The position numbers were made by a program, and so were the translations under genes. Below the pieces are notes generated by a model. The model searched no databases and was not told the DNA's origin. It worked only from the letters and a program-made list of their open reading frames with translations. A stretch of DNA of 64,000 nucleotides from Megaustenia siamemsis (taxonomy: Eukaryota; Mollusca; Gastropoda; Stylommatophora; Ariophantidae): NCBI GenBank assembly GCA_032433765.1, contig JAVIAB010000092.1:32772534-32836533 (forward strand). The letters run 5' to 3'. Below are positions 1 through 12,094 of the stretch, piece after piece (positions within the stretch are counted from its first letter, which is position 1; each line of letters starts with the position of its first letter).

Positions 1-230
1 GATCTTAAAATAATGGCAAGAAACAGAACAGTTTGGAAATAGTTTTTGAATATCTATGCTCCGCATGGAGCTCAAATGTAGAATAAGAAAAAATCAGTGG
101 AAGTCGGGAAACAACCGCCGTTGTTGCATAATATCTAGTACAGTTTTGTGACCCTTCACGCTTTCAATATTCATAGTTCATTACACAATTAAAGGTCAAC
201 ACCAGGATAGTGGGGCCTTGCAATTAAACG
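1..230. other. Unassigned sequence
   Basis: No reading frame, repeat or RNA signal that I can support. It precedes a decayed LINE 3' end. Confidence 0.4.
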
Positions 231-445
231 GGAAGCGCTTGAAAGTATAGTGACAACTAGCAAAATAGATGGCAGAAGAGGATACTACAGAGCGAAAACG
301 TGCCTGACAGTTTAATAGAGCGGCCTAACAACAGCATGCGGACAGCTGAACTTTTGAACGCCTGTAGAGACAGAAGGTTGTGGAGTTGTGGAGAGACATG
401 TTCCCCTACACCAGTCGACACGGTACTCAACGACGATTGTGAATA
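231..445 (+). mobile_element. LINE family 1a, decayed 3' end fragment
   Basis: Conceptual translation with gaps matches the C-terminal tail of the longer copy at 50.4-51.3 kb: a block like ESIVTTSKIDGRRG, then the cysteine-arginine-aspartate block before the stop. Only the last ~70 codons remain and they contain frame breaks. Like other family 1 ends it runs into a trinucleotide repeat. Dead 5'-truncated copy. Confidence 0.7.
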
Positions 446-480
446 CCTGCATTATGCTTAAGAGCACCAATGTCACTATC

Positions 481-725
481 CTAATCATCACCACTTTTGA
501 CATTATCATCATCACCACTTTTATCATTATCATAATCACCTTTATTATCATTATCACCATCACCACTTTTATTAGTATCGTCATCACCACAATTATGATT
601 ATCATCATCACCACGATTGTCAATATCACCACTAGTATCATCATTACCACTATTATCATTACCATCATCACCACTATTATCATTACCATCATCACCACTA
701 TTATCATTATCACCATTATCAAACC
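481..725. repeat. Impure ATC/ATT/ACC trinucleotide microsatellite
   Basis: About 245 bp of CAY/ATY triplets, open in several frames on both strands only because the triplets contain no stop codon. It lies 3' of a family 1 LINE end, whose natural tail is a GAT/ATG run, so it may be an expanded and mutated LINE tail. Confidence 0.9.
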
Positions 726-795
726 ATGACATCGACATTATCTTTTAGTTCTTTTCCTGACAATCATCCTACGACAACTCCCCTTCATCGTCCTC

Positions 796-1337
<542 letters not shown>

Positions 1338-1338
<1 letters not shown>

Positions 1339-2066
1339 CCTTTCCAGGCGATACATCCGACTTCCACATTTATTACAGCAACATATAGACAACCCACGTC
1401 AGCCGTTTGAACGTTGCAAAATCAAATGTTGTTTGTGTGCGTGTGGAAAAATGATTACCTGGAAAAGAAAAGAAAAAGTTTAAAAGTGAAACTTCCTAAC
1501 GAATTATTTGAAGCGATCACACACAAAAATCAATAATTAATCGATTCTGTCAACCTTGGTCTCATTAAAAGTATTTAGCAACGGCAGTTTCTAGTATTTT
1601 CTGTTTGGCACTTTCATCTATCTGTTTAAACATACGCCATTGTTAGTGTTGACATGAGGAAGTTAGCTGTGTGTGATGTCACACGGTAGTCATGCAATAG
1701 AGAAACGTTTCTATGCTTGTGTAAACAGGCAGGGCAGATAACATTAACTTGTGTTGTTTGCAGAGCAGATGCGAATATTCATGCCGTTGAAGACAAAACA
1801 AAAGGGAAGATGAATACAGGTATAATAAGAAATGCGTAATAACAGTTTTATGGCGTGGATCTGTCTTGTGTTTGATTCTCGTTTATAAAAAAAAAATAAA
1901 GATTTTTAGAAATAGATCGCATAGAGACGTCGAGAAAAAGAAATGTCATTGATTTTACCAAATATTTTGAATGTTACGAGAAACTGTAGTACAGAATTGT
2001 CTAAATGATAAATGATTTTTAGAAAGACATAACGCTTAGATGTCTCTAAGAGTGACCTATATTTTT
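1338..2066. other. Unassigned AT-rich sequence
   Basis: No coding or repeat signal that I can support. Confidence 0.4.
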
Positions 2067-2160
2067 GGGGTGTAAAGTATACTCTAACAAGGTATGGTGA
2101 TATAGTGAAAGCTTTACAAAAAAGGAACACAACAAAATACTGACGTTATTATAATGAATG
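2067..2160 (-). mobile_element. Penelope-type terminal-like unit, copy 1 (inverted arm)
   Basis: The reverse complement reads ACGTCAGTATTTTGTTGTG, then CCTTTTTTGTAAAGCTTTCA, ending in a TTACACCCC-like block. The same ordered blocks occur at 2725-2816 in the opposite orientation and at 38,966-39,066. With the second arm it brackets a LINE 3' fragment. Seen: an imperfect inverted-repeat pair. Inferred: relics of Penelope-like terminal repeats rather than the ends of a DNA transposon. Confidence 0.55.
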
Positions 2161-2171
2161 GTATTATATTA

Positions 2172-2724
2172 AATGTACAAAAGAGGTGAGATGCAGAATG
2201 GCTCAGGCAAAAGCAGCTTTCCAGAAAATGAGGAAGATACTATGTAATCCATTTTTGACAATAAAAACAAAAAAAAAAGAGTTCTTAAATGTTATGTAGA
2301 GCCAGTCTTAACATATAGATGTGAATCATGGACAATAGGACAACAGACAAGAAAATCACTGGAGTCTGTAGAAATGTGGTTTTACAGAAGAATGTTGAGA
2401 ATACCATGGACAACTAAGAAGAGTAATAAAAATGTTCTGAAAGAGGTCAAAGCAAAAAGTGAGTTAATATACAAAATTAGGAAGAAACAATCATCATTTT
2501 TTTTTTTTGCCATGTAATGAGAAGAGAACAACTGGTATATATTGTAACAACTGGGAATATTGAGGGACGAAGAGGTAGAGGGAAGCAAAGAGAGAAAATA
2601 CCAGACAGCTTAAGAGAATGGCTTGGCAGAAGGTCAACAACAGAAATGATAAAGAACTGTCGAGATCGAAAGTTGTGGAGAGACATGATCACCTACGCCA
2701 GTGGGCCCGGTACCTGATGATGGT
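2172..2724 (+). mobile_element. LINE family 1a, 3' fragment
   Basis: The translation follows the RT C-terminal region of the 50.4 kb copy: EVRCRMAQAKAAFQ, a degraded TYGCESW block, FYRRMLRIPWT, then IVTTGNIEGRRGRGKQRE and the terminal CRDRKLWRDMITYA block. Frameshifts occur in A-runs (~2270) and a T-run (~2498). The catalytic YADD is missing. It lies between two inverted Penelope-like units. Confidence 0.85.
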
Positions 2725-2816
2725 GATTATAATGAAGGCCGTAACGTCAGTATTTTGTTAGGTTCATTTTTGGTAAAGCTGTCACCACACCTTGCAGGAG
2801 TGTACGTTACACCCCA
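2725..2816 (+). mobile_element. Penelope-type terminal-like unit, copy 2
   Basis: Contains AATGAAGGCCGTAACGTCAG, a T-rich block, AAAGCTGTCACCACACC, then GGAGTGTACGTTACACC. Inverted relative to the arm at 2067-2160 and co-linear with the reverse complement of 38,966-39,066. The order ATGAAGGCC...ACGTC is reminiscent of a decayed hammerhead core and stem II, but the conserved core is not intact. Confidence 0.5.
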
Positions 2817-2924
2817 CCACTTGCTACCAGATTTACAGCAGCACAACAATTATTATCCTCTTTCCTGCTGACGTGTAGTTACACAAGACTTGCGGAAACG
2901 CTTTCATCAAATCGCATAAGACGA

Positions 2925-3676
2925 GTTGTTGAGTTGACGTAATGTCACGAGTTGTTGTTGAGTTGATGTAATGTCACGAGTTGTTGTTGAGTTGACGTAA
3001 TGTCACGAGTGTTTTTGAGTTCACGTAATGTCACGAGTTGTTGTTGAGTTGACGTAATGTCACGAGTTGTTGTTGAATTGACGTAATGTCACGAGTTTTG
3101 TTGAGTTGACGTAATGTCACAAGTTGTTGTTGAGTTGACGTAATGTCACGAGTTGTTGTTGAGTTGACGTAATGTCACGAGTTGTTGTTGAGTTGACGTA
3201 ATGTCACGAGTTGTTGTTGAGTTGACGTAATGTCACAAGTTGTTGTTGAGTTGACGTAATGTCACGAGTTTTTGTTGAGTTGACGTAATGTCACGAGTTG
3301 TTGTTGAGTTGACGTAATGACACGAGTTTTGTTGAGTTGACGTAATGTCACGAGTTGTTGTTGAGTTGACGTAATGTCACGAGTTGTTGTTGAGTTGACG
3401 TAATGACACGAGTTATTGTTGAGTTGACGTAATGTCACGAGTTATTGTTGAGTTGACGTAATGTCACGAGTTGTTGTTGAGTAGACGTAATGTCACGAGT
3501 TGTTGTTGAGTTGACGTAATGTCACGAGTCTTTTTTGAGTTCACGTAATGTCACGAGTTGTTGTTGAGTTGCCGTAATGTCACGAGTCGTTGTTGAATTG
3601 ACGTAATGCCACGAGTTGTTGTTGAGTTGACGTAATGTCACGAGTTGTTGTTGAGTTGGCGTAATGCCACGAGTTG
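2925..3676. repeat. 29-bp minisatellite carrying TTGACGTAATGTCA
   Basis: About 26 head-to-tail units, most with GAGTTGTTGTTGAGTTGACG followed by TAATGTCAC. Each unit contains TGACGTAA, close to a CRE/ATF half-site palindrome. Variants are single substitutions or the loss of one GTT. No reading frame. Whether the site binds anything is unknown. Confidence 0.97.
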
Positions 3677-4085
3677 ATGCGGGCAGGGTGCCCTTTGACT
3701 CATTGATGTGGCGGTTCGTAATGGCTTTCTTGACATTTCCGACTCTTACTGGAGAAGTTGGAGTTCGTCTATCCCAGGCTATGCTGGGAAACTACTAGTC
3801 CAGCCCAGAGTTACTGTAATACTGAGTCTTCTATATCAGTAACAGCCACCACTACAAGGAACACGGCGATCCTAGCGTCTGTTAGCCAGCCTGTTTTGAC
3901 GCAGACTGTTAACAGGGGAGCCCACAAGAGGTAGAACTGCTAGGTCTTAGCTGATGGTGCGCCGACCCTGCTATTGCGACCGCAGGTCGCAGGCGCTTCT
4001 GCTCCCCCAATAAGTCGAGTAAATCGTGAGATATCAGGCCTCTGAATCTTTGACATATTCACATTACAATAAGGGGGGGGGGGAG
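3677..4085. other. Unassigned sequence ending in a G-run
   Basis: More GC-rich than its flanks. It ends in a 10-base G tract near 4072-4083. No open frame or matching repeat within the window was recognised. Confidence 0.4.
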
Positions 4086-4150
4086 GGGCTGATTGGTTTC
4101 AATGCAAGACACCGGTCTCGAGACAGAGAGGTTGTGCGTTCAAATCTTTA
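4086..4150 (+). mobile_element. SINE-B 5' head fragment
   Basis: Holds the SINE-B head: a TGATTGGTTTCAATGCAAGAC-like start, GGTCTCGAGACAGAGAGGTT, and a B-box-like GTGCGTTCAAATC. The body is absent. The 16-bp satellite begins directly after it. Confidence 0.65.
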
Positions 4151-4164
4151 ATGATAGGTTTTCT

Positions 4165-7100
4165 TCAAGCCATGTTCACTCTACACCACGTTCACTCTAC
4201 AACACGTTCACTCTACACCACGTTCAGTCTACACCACGTTCACTCTACACCACGTTCACTCTACACCACGTTCAGTCTACACCACGTTCACTCTACACCA
4301 CGTTCACTCTACACCACGTTCACTATACAACACGTTCGCTCAATACCACGATAACTTTACACCACGTTCACTCTACACCACGTTCACTCACCACCACGTT
4401 CACTCTACACCACGTTAACTTTACACCACGTTCACTCTACACCACGTTCACTCACCATCACGTTCACTCTACACCACGTTAACTTTACACCACGTTCACT
4501 CTACACCACGTTCACTCACCACCACGTTCACTCTACACCACATTCACTCAACACCACGTTCACTCTACACCACGTTCACTCTACACCACGTTCACTCTAC
4601 ACCACGTTCACTCTACACCACGTTCACTCACCACCAAGTTCACTCTACACCACATTCACTCTACACCACATTCACTCTACACCACGTTCACTCTACACCA
4701 CATTCATTCTACATCACGTTCACTCACCACCACATTCTCTCTACATCACGTTCACTCAACACCACATTCTCTCTACACCACGTTCACTCACTACCACGTT
4801 CACTCACCACCAAGTTCCCTCTATACCATGTTCACTCTACACCAGATTCATTCTACATCACGTTCACTCACCACCACATTCATTCTACACCACATTCACT
4901 CAACATCACATTCATTCTACACCACGTTCACTCAACACCACATTCACTCACCACCATGTTCTCTCTACACCACGTTCACTCTACACCGGGTTCTCTCTAC
5001 ACCACGTTCACTCAACACAAGTTCACTCAACACCACATTCATTCTACACCACGTTCACTCACCACCACATTCATTCTACACCACGTTCACTCAACACCAC
5101 ATTCATTCTACACCACGTTCACTCAACACCATGTTCACTCACCACCATGTTCTCTCTACACCACATTCATTCTACACCACATTCATTCTACACTGGGTTC
5201 TCTATACACCACGTTCACTCAACACAACGTTCACTCAACACCACATTCATTCTACACCACGTTCACTCACCACCACATTCTCTCTACACCACGTTCACTC
5301 AACACCACATTCTCTCTACACCACGTTCATTCACCACCACATTCTCTCTACACCACGTTCACTCAACACCACATTCATTCTACACCACGTTCACTCAACA
5401 CCACGTTCACTCACCACCATGTTCTCTTTACACCACGTTCACTCTACACCGGGTTCTCTCTACACCACGTTCACTCTACACCAGGTTCTCTCTACACCAC
5501 GTTTACTCACCACCACGTTCACTCAACACAACGTTCACTCTACATCACGTTCTCTCTATACCACGTTCACTCAACACCACGTTCACTCACCACCATGTTC
5601 TCTCTACACCACGTTCACTCTACACCACGTTCACTCTACACCACGTTCACTCAACACCACGTTCACTCACCACCACGTTCTCTCTACACCACATTCATTC
5701 TACACCACGTTCACTCTACACCACATTCATTCTACACCACGTTCACTCAACACCACGTTCACTCACCACCACGTTCACTCTACACCATATCCACTCTACA
5801 CCACGTTCACTCTACACCACGTTCACTCTACACCACGTTCACTCAACACCACGTTCAATTTATACCACGTTCACTCAACACCACGTTCAATTTACACCAC
5901 GTTCACTCTACACCACGTTCACTCTACACCACGTTCACTCTACACCACGTTCACTCAACACCACGTTCACTATAGACCACGTTCACTTTACACTACGTTC
6001 GCTCAATACCACGCTCACTCTACACCACGTTCAGTCTACACAACGTTCACTCAACATCACCTTCAATTTACACCAAGTTTACTTTACACCACCATCACTT
6101 TACACCACGTTTACTCTACACCACGTTCCCTAAACACCACGTTCACTTTACACCACATTCACTCTACACCACGTTCACTCATCACCACGATCACTTTACA
6201 CCATGTTCACTTTACACCACGGTCACTCTACATCACATTTATTCTACACCACGTTCACTTTACACCACATTCACTCAACACCACGTTCACTTTACACCAG
6301 ATTCACTCAACACCATGTTCACTTAAAATCACGTTCACTCTACACCATATTCACTCAACAACACGTTCACTATACAACACGTTCGCTCAATACCACGATA
6401 ACTTTACACCACGTTCACTCTACACCACGTTCACTCACCACCACGTTCACTCTACACCACGTTAACTTTACACCACGTTCACTCTACACCACGTTCACTC
6501 ACCATCACGTTCACTCTACACCACGTTAACTTTACACCACGTTCACTCTACACCACGTTCACTCACCACCACGTTCACTCTACACCACATTCACTCAACA
6601 CCACGTTCACTCTACACCACGTTCACTCTACACCACGTTCACTCTACACCACGTTCACTCTACACCACGTTCACTCACCACCAAGTTCACTCTACACCAC
6701 ATTCACTCTACACCACATTCACTCTACACCACGTTCACTCTACACCACATTCATTCTACATCACGTTCACTCACCACCACATTCTCTCTACATCACGTTC
6801 ACTCAACACCACATTCTCTCTACACCACGTTCACTCACTACCACGTTCACTCACCACCAAGTTCCCTCTATACCATGTTCACTCTACACCAGATTCATTC
6901 TACATCACGTTCACTCACCACCACATTCATTCTACACCACATTCACTCAACATCACATTCATTCTACACCACGTTCACTCAACACCACATTCACTCACCA
7001 CCATGTTCTCTCTACACCACGTTCACTCTACACCGGGTTCTCTCTACACCACGTTCACTCAACACAAGTTCACTCAACACCACATTCATTCTACACCACG

Positions 7101-9095
7101 TTCACTCACCACCACATTCATTCTACACCACGTTCACTCAACACCACATTCATTCTACACCACGTTCACTCAACACCATGTTCACTCACCACCATGTTCT
7201 CTCTACACCACATTCATTCTACACCACATTCATTCTACACTGGGTTCTCTCTACACCACGTTCACTCAACACAACGTTCACTCAACACCACATTCATTCT
7301 ACACCACGTTCACTCACCACCACATTCTCTCTACACCACGTTCACTCAACACCACATTCTCTCTACACCACGTTCATTCACCACCACATTCTCTCTACAC
7401 CACGTTCACTCAACACCACATTCATTCTACACCACGTTCACTCAACACCACGTTCACTCACCACCATGTTCTCTTTACACCACGTTCACTCTACACCGGG
7501 TTCTCTCTACACCACGTTCACTCTACACCAGGTTCTCTCTACACCACGTTCACTCACCACCACGTTCACTCAACACAACGTTCACTCTACATCACGTTCT
7601 CTCTATACCACGTTCACTCAACACCACGTTCACTCACCACCATGTTCTCTCTACACCACGTTCACTCTACACCACGTTCACTCTACACCACGTTCACTCA
7701 ACACCACGTTCACTCACCACCACGTTCTCTCTACACCACATTCATTCTACACCACGTTCACTCTACACCACATTCATTCTACACCACGTTCACTCAACAC
7801 CACGTTCACTCACCACCACGTTCACTCTACACCATATCCACTCTACACCACGTTCACTCTACACCACGTTCACTCTACACCACGTTCACTCAACACCACG
7901 TTCAATTTATACCACGTTCACTCAACACCACGTTCAATTTACACTACGTTCACTCTACACCACGTTCACTCTACACCACGTTCACTCTACACCACGTTCA
8001 CTCAACACCACGTTCACTATAGACCACGTTCACTTTACACTACGTTCGCTCAATACCACGCTCACTCTACACCACGTTCAGTCTACACAACGTTCACTCA
8101 ACATCACCTTCAATTTACACCAAGTTTACTTTACACCACCATCACTTTACACCACGTTTACTCTACACCACGTTCCCTAAACACCACGTTCACTTTACAC
8201 CACATTCACTCTACACCACGTTCACTCATCACCACGATCACTTTACACCATGTTCACTTTACACCACGGTCACTCTACATCACATTTATTCTACACCACG
8301 TTCACTTTACACCACATTCACTCAACACCACGTTCACTTTACACCAGATTCACTCAACACCATGTTCACTTAAAATCACGTTCACTCTACACCATATTCA
8401 CTCAACAACACGTTCACTCAACACCACGTTACCTTTACACCACATTCACTTTACAGCACGTCCACTTTACACCACTTTCGCTTTACACCACATTCACTTT
8501 ACACCGCGTTTGCTCTACACCACGTTCGCTTTACACAACATTCACTTTACACCACGTTCGTTTTACACAATATTCACTTTACACCACGTTCGCTTTACGC
8601 CACATTCACTTTACACCGCTTTCGCTTTACACCATGTTCACTTTACACCACACTCACTTTATGCCACGTTCACTTTACACCAAGTTCACTTTACACAATG
8701 TTCACTTTACACCACGTTCACTTTACACCACGTTCGCTTTACACCACGTTCACTTTACACCACGTTCACTTTACACCATGTTCACTTTACACCACGTTCT
8801 CTTCACACCATGTTCACTTTACAACACTTTCGCTTTACACCACATTCACTTTACACCACGTTCATTTTACACCATGTTCACTCTACACCACGTTCACATT
8901 ATACCAGATTCACTCTACACTACGTTCGCTCTACACCACGTTCATTTGACACCACATTCACTCTACACCACATTCACTTTACACCATCTTCACTTTATAC
9001 CACGTTCACATTACACCACATTCACTTTAAACTACGTTCGCTCTATACCACAATTACTTCACATCATGTTCACTCTACACTACGTTCATGTATAT
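4165..9095 (+). repeat. 16-bp satellite array (TTCACTCTACACCACG)n
   Basis: About 300 tandem copies of a 16-bp unit over 4.9 kb, with the main variants CTCAACAC, CTCACCAC, CATTCATT and GTTCTCTC. Because the unit has no stop on this strand and 16 is not a multiple of 3, all three plus frames stay open for hundreds of codons and read STPRSLYTTFTLHHVH-type repeats. These are not genes. From ~8,430 onward the unit shifts to a TTTACACCACGTTCAC variant. The array holds a large internal duplication (separate entry). Confidence 0.98.
4320..8413 (+). repeat. Higher-order duplication, two ~2,047-bp blocks
   Basis: Block 1 (~4,320-6,366) and block 2 (~6,367-8,413) have the same ordered series of unit variants. 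Four landmark positions (4828/6875, 4956/7003, 5147/7194, 6203/8250) are each 2,047 bp apart. I noticed only a few substitutions, for example near 5197/7244, 5494/7541 and 5900/7945. Neighbouring 16-bp units differ far more than the two blocks do, so the block duplication is recent. Confidence 0.93.
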
Positions 9096-9444
9096 AGAAA
9101 CATACAACAAAGATACACCACTTTATGCCATTTGTAAAATTCGTTGAAAATATAGTATTTAATTTGTGCCCCCGTGTCATGCGTAACTGCTGACTGTATG
9201 TTCATGAAACTCCACAACATCCTCTAACATATTCATCTAATTGTTCCCTGGTTAACTTGATCGTGCCATGATGTCTTTTTAGACTCATGTTGATGTTTTC
9301 TTTCTCTTTCCGTTTGAGGTCGCCGCCAAAGCATTGCTGTTCACCACATGATGCAGCTCATAGACAGTTATTTCATAATCTCATTAATAATTGGTGGTTA
9401 TAAAGCTATATCTCAGCCATCTTTATCATATGCTCATTATTAAT
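9096..9444. other. Unassigned sequence
   Basis: No gene or repeat recognised between the satellite and the next LINE fragment. Confidence 0.4.
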
Positions 9445-10085
9445 CAGATTGATCATCATTATGTGCCATACCGGTTGGCGTAGGCGATTATGTCCTTCCA
9501 CAATCTTCATTTTGTCTACAGTGCATCCTATCAGTTCTGTTTTTGACTGTTTGCCATACCATGACACCAAGCTATCCAGTATTTTCTCTCTTTGTCGTCT
9601 GCGATCTCTCTTTCCATGTAATTTGCCTGTTGTAACCAAGTATTACAGCTTTCCTCTTCTCATGATGTGCCCAAAAAATGTTGATTGTTTATTTCTGATG
9701 TTTTTTAGTATCTCCCTTTCTGTATTGGCCTCTTTGAGAATTTCCGCATTGGTCTTTTTAGCTGTCCAGGCAACTTTCAACATTCTTCTGAGAAATCCCA
9801 TCTCTGTGGCCTCTAACCGTCTTTTCATTTGTTTATCTTCTGTCCATGATTCGCTTCCATAGGTCAGAATTGGTTCTATATAGCACCGATGAACTCTCTT
9901 TCACGTTTCTATTGACATAGATTTGTTGCATAAGATGTTTTTCATTTTCTGTAATGCTATTTTGGCTTGACCTATGCTGCTTTTTATTTCTTTTGTGCAT
10001 CTTTTATCTGATGTTATTATTGTGCCCAAGTATTTGACGCGTTGCACTTGTTTCAGATTTGACATTAATCAGATTTCTGACGTCT
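9445..10085 (-). mobile_element. LINE family 1b, 3' fragment
   Basis: The minus-strand translation gives an AKIAFQKMKNILCN-like block, then RRLEATEMGFLRRMLKVAWT, NIRNKQSTFFGHIMRRGKL, VTTGKLHGKRDRRRQREKIL and the terminal block before an ATC-rich tail at its low-coordinate end. The reverse transcriptase active site is not included. Several breaks; inactive. Confidence 0.85.
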
Positions 10086-10745
10086 GAATAGTCCTTTAGT
10101 TTAACTATGGACACCACGACTCATTTTACTGATCTCCTGATTTATTAATAATTTTTTGTGGGGGGAACTTGTCAATTAGTGATGGTTTTTCATTCTTAAA
10201 ATCACCTGAGTGATAGATTTTAACTTGAAACAATTTGCCCTATTTACTGTGTTCACTACGGATGATTAGTATGATTATTCGACTCTTTGTTTCAACTTTA
10301 CGATTGTGTTAGTTTCCTGAAATATCTTGACTTTTTGGTTGATCATACAGTTGCTGTACTAAACAAGCTGGGTTCGTTCCTAGTCTTCTTTTCTCCATCA
10401 CGAATACGTTTATTGGTGTAAGTTCGTGTTATGAAGGCGATGTTTCTGATGTTGTGATACAGTTGATTGAATAATTATTTACTTCAATGATGATTCTTCC
10501 TGTGACTGTCTTCTAGTAATAAATGAACAACGTACGGCGTAGCTATACAATTATATTAACTGTAACATAATGAAAGTAAAATCATAATTCTCCATCTGGA
10601 CAATTCATTTCACTTCATCACATTAGCTTCGTATGTTAATTTGTACATATTATATTTTCTATGTGTGTGATTCCCAGATGTCTTCCTATTGACGCACTCT
10701 AAGCCTAAATACTTGGTAAACATCCGCAATGAATATATTACCTGT
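10086..10745. other. Unassigned AT-rich sequence
   Basis: Nothing supportable. Confidence 0.4.
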
Positions 10746-12012
10746 ATGTGTTAAGTCTATTGCTACGACAAGTGGAATAATATTAAAACATGTAAATGAA
10801 TTTAAATATCTGGGAACTTTGTTAACCTCAGGCGGAACATGTACAACAGAGGTGAGATGCAGAATGACTCAGGCCAAAGCAGCTTTTCAAAAAATGAGGA
10901 AGATACTGTGTAATACAATTTGACAATCATTATCAACTACGGGGCCTACTGGCGTAGGTGATCATGTCTCTCCATAACTTTCGATCTCGGCAGTTCTTTA
11001 TCATTTCTGTTGTTGACTTTCTGCCAAGCCATTCTCTTAAGCTGTCTGGTATTTTTTCTCTTTACTTCCCTCTATCTCTTCGTCCCTCAATTTTTCCAGT
11101 TGTTAACAATATATTCCAGTGTTCTCTTCTCATTACATGGCCAAAAAATAATGATTGTTTCTTCATAATATTGGAAATTAACCCTCTTTTTGCTTTGACC
11201 TCTTTCAGAACATTTTCATTACTCTTCTTAGTTGTCCATGGTATTCTCAACATTCTTCTGTAAAACCACATTTCTACAGACTCCAGTGATTTTCTTGTCT
11301 GTTGTCCTATTGTCCATGATTCACATCCATATGTTAAGACTGGCTCTACATACCATTTAAGAACTCTTTTTCTTGTTTCTATTGTCAAAAGTGGATTGCA
11401 TAGTATCTTCCTTATTTTCTGGAAAGCTGCTTTTGCCTGAGTCATTTTGCATCTCACCTCTTTTGTACATCTTCCGTCTGAGTTTAACAAAGTTCCAAAA
11501 TATTTAAATTCATTTGCCTGTTTTAATATTGTTGCACTTGTCTTTATTCTGCACTGAGGTGATGTCTTTTTCTTTGTTGTTACTATTACTTCTGTCTTTT
11601 TGCTATTTAGGCTGAGTCTTTTATTTTTGCTTTCTTTCACTATAATGTCCAACATTTCTTGTAACTCATTTTCACACATAGCGATTAATACTGTATCATC
11701 AGCATACCTTAGATTATTTATATTATGACCTCCAAATGTTATTCCAGGCATACCCTGACATAGAAATAAGACAATAGAAATAAGAAAAAGAGTTCTTAAA
11801 TGTTATGTATAGCCAGTTGTAACATATGTATGTAAATCATGGACAATATTACAACAAACAAGAAAATCACTGGAGGATGTAGAAATGTGGTTTTACAGAA
11901 AATTGTTGAGAGTACCATGAACAGCTATAAGAGTAATGAAAACGTTATGAAAAAGGCCAGTGCGAAGAGAGAACTAATTTCCAATATTAGGAAGAAACAT
12001 TCATCATACATT
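10746..12012 (+). mobile_element. LINE family 1a fragment, split by a nested insertion
   Basis: The left part (10,746-~10,932) reads TSGIILKHVNEFKYLGTLLT and on to the KILCN block. The right part (~11,757-12,012) resumes at TIEIRKRVLKCYV and runs to the KKHSS block. The parts are contiguous in family 1 coordinates, so one copy was split by the opposite-strand LINE between them. GACAAT occurs at both junctions and may be a short target duplication. In-frame stops show decay. Confidence 0.8.
10933..11756 (-). mobile_element. LINE family 1a, nested opposite-strand copy
   Basis: The minus strand carries an open stretch of over 220 codons starting at MPGITFGGHNINNLRYADD, so the catalytic YADD of reverse transcriptase is present. 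It continues through TYGCESWTIGQQT, FYRRMLRIPWTTKKSN, FFGHVMRRE and GKIEGRRDRGK before frame breaks near the 3' end. It is inserted in an older plus-strand copy of the same family and is less decayed than its host copy. Confidence 0.88.
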
Positions 12013-12094
12013 CCTAAAACATCGTACATCCCTAGACCGACCGTACGCTAATCTTACGGTCTGTTGTTTGATGTGCGACGGGGATAATCTGACG

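Noticed and set aside
2925..3676. CRISPR-like array of 29-bp repeats
   Set aside because: Units are directly tandem with no spacers, in an animal genome.
4828..9097. Long reading frames (up to 740 codons) of Ser/Thr/His-rich repeats as possible secreted repeat proteins
   Set aside because: All three plus frames are equally open because the 16-bp unit has no stop codon. No splice sites, signal peptide or frame preference.
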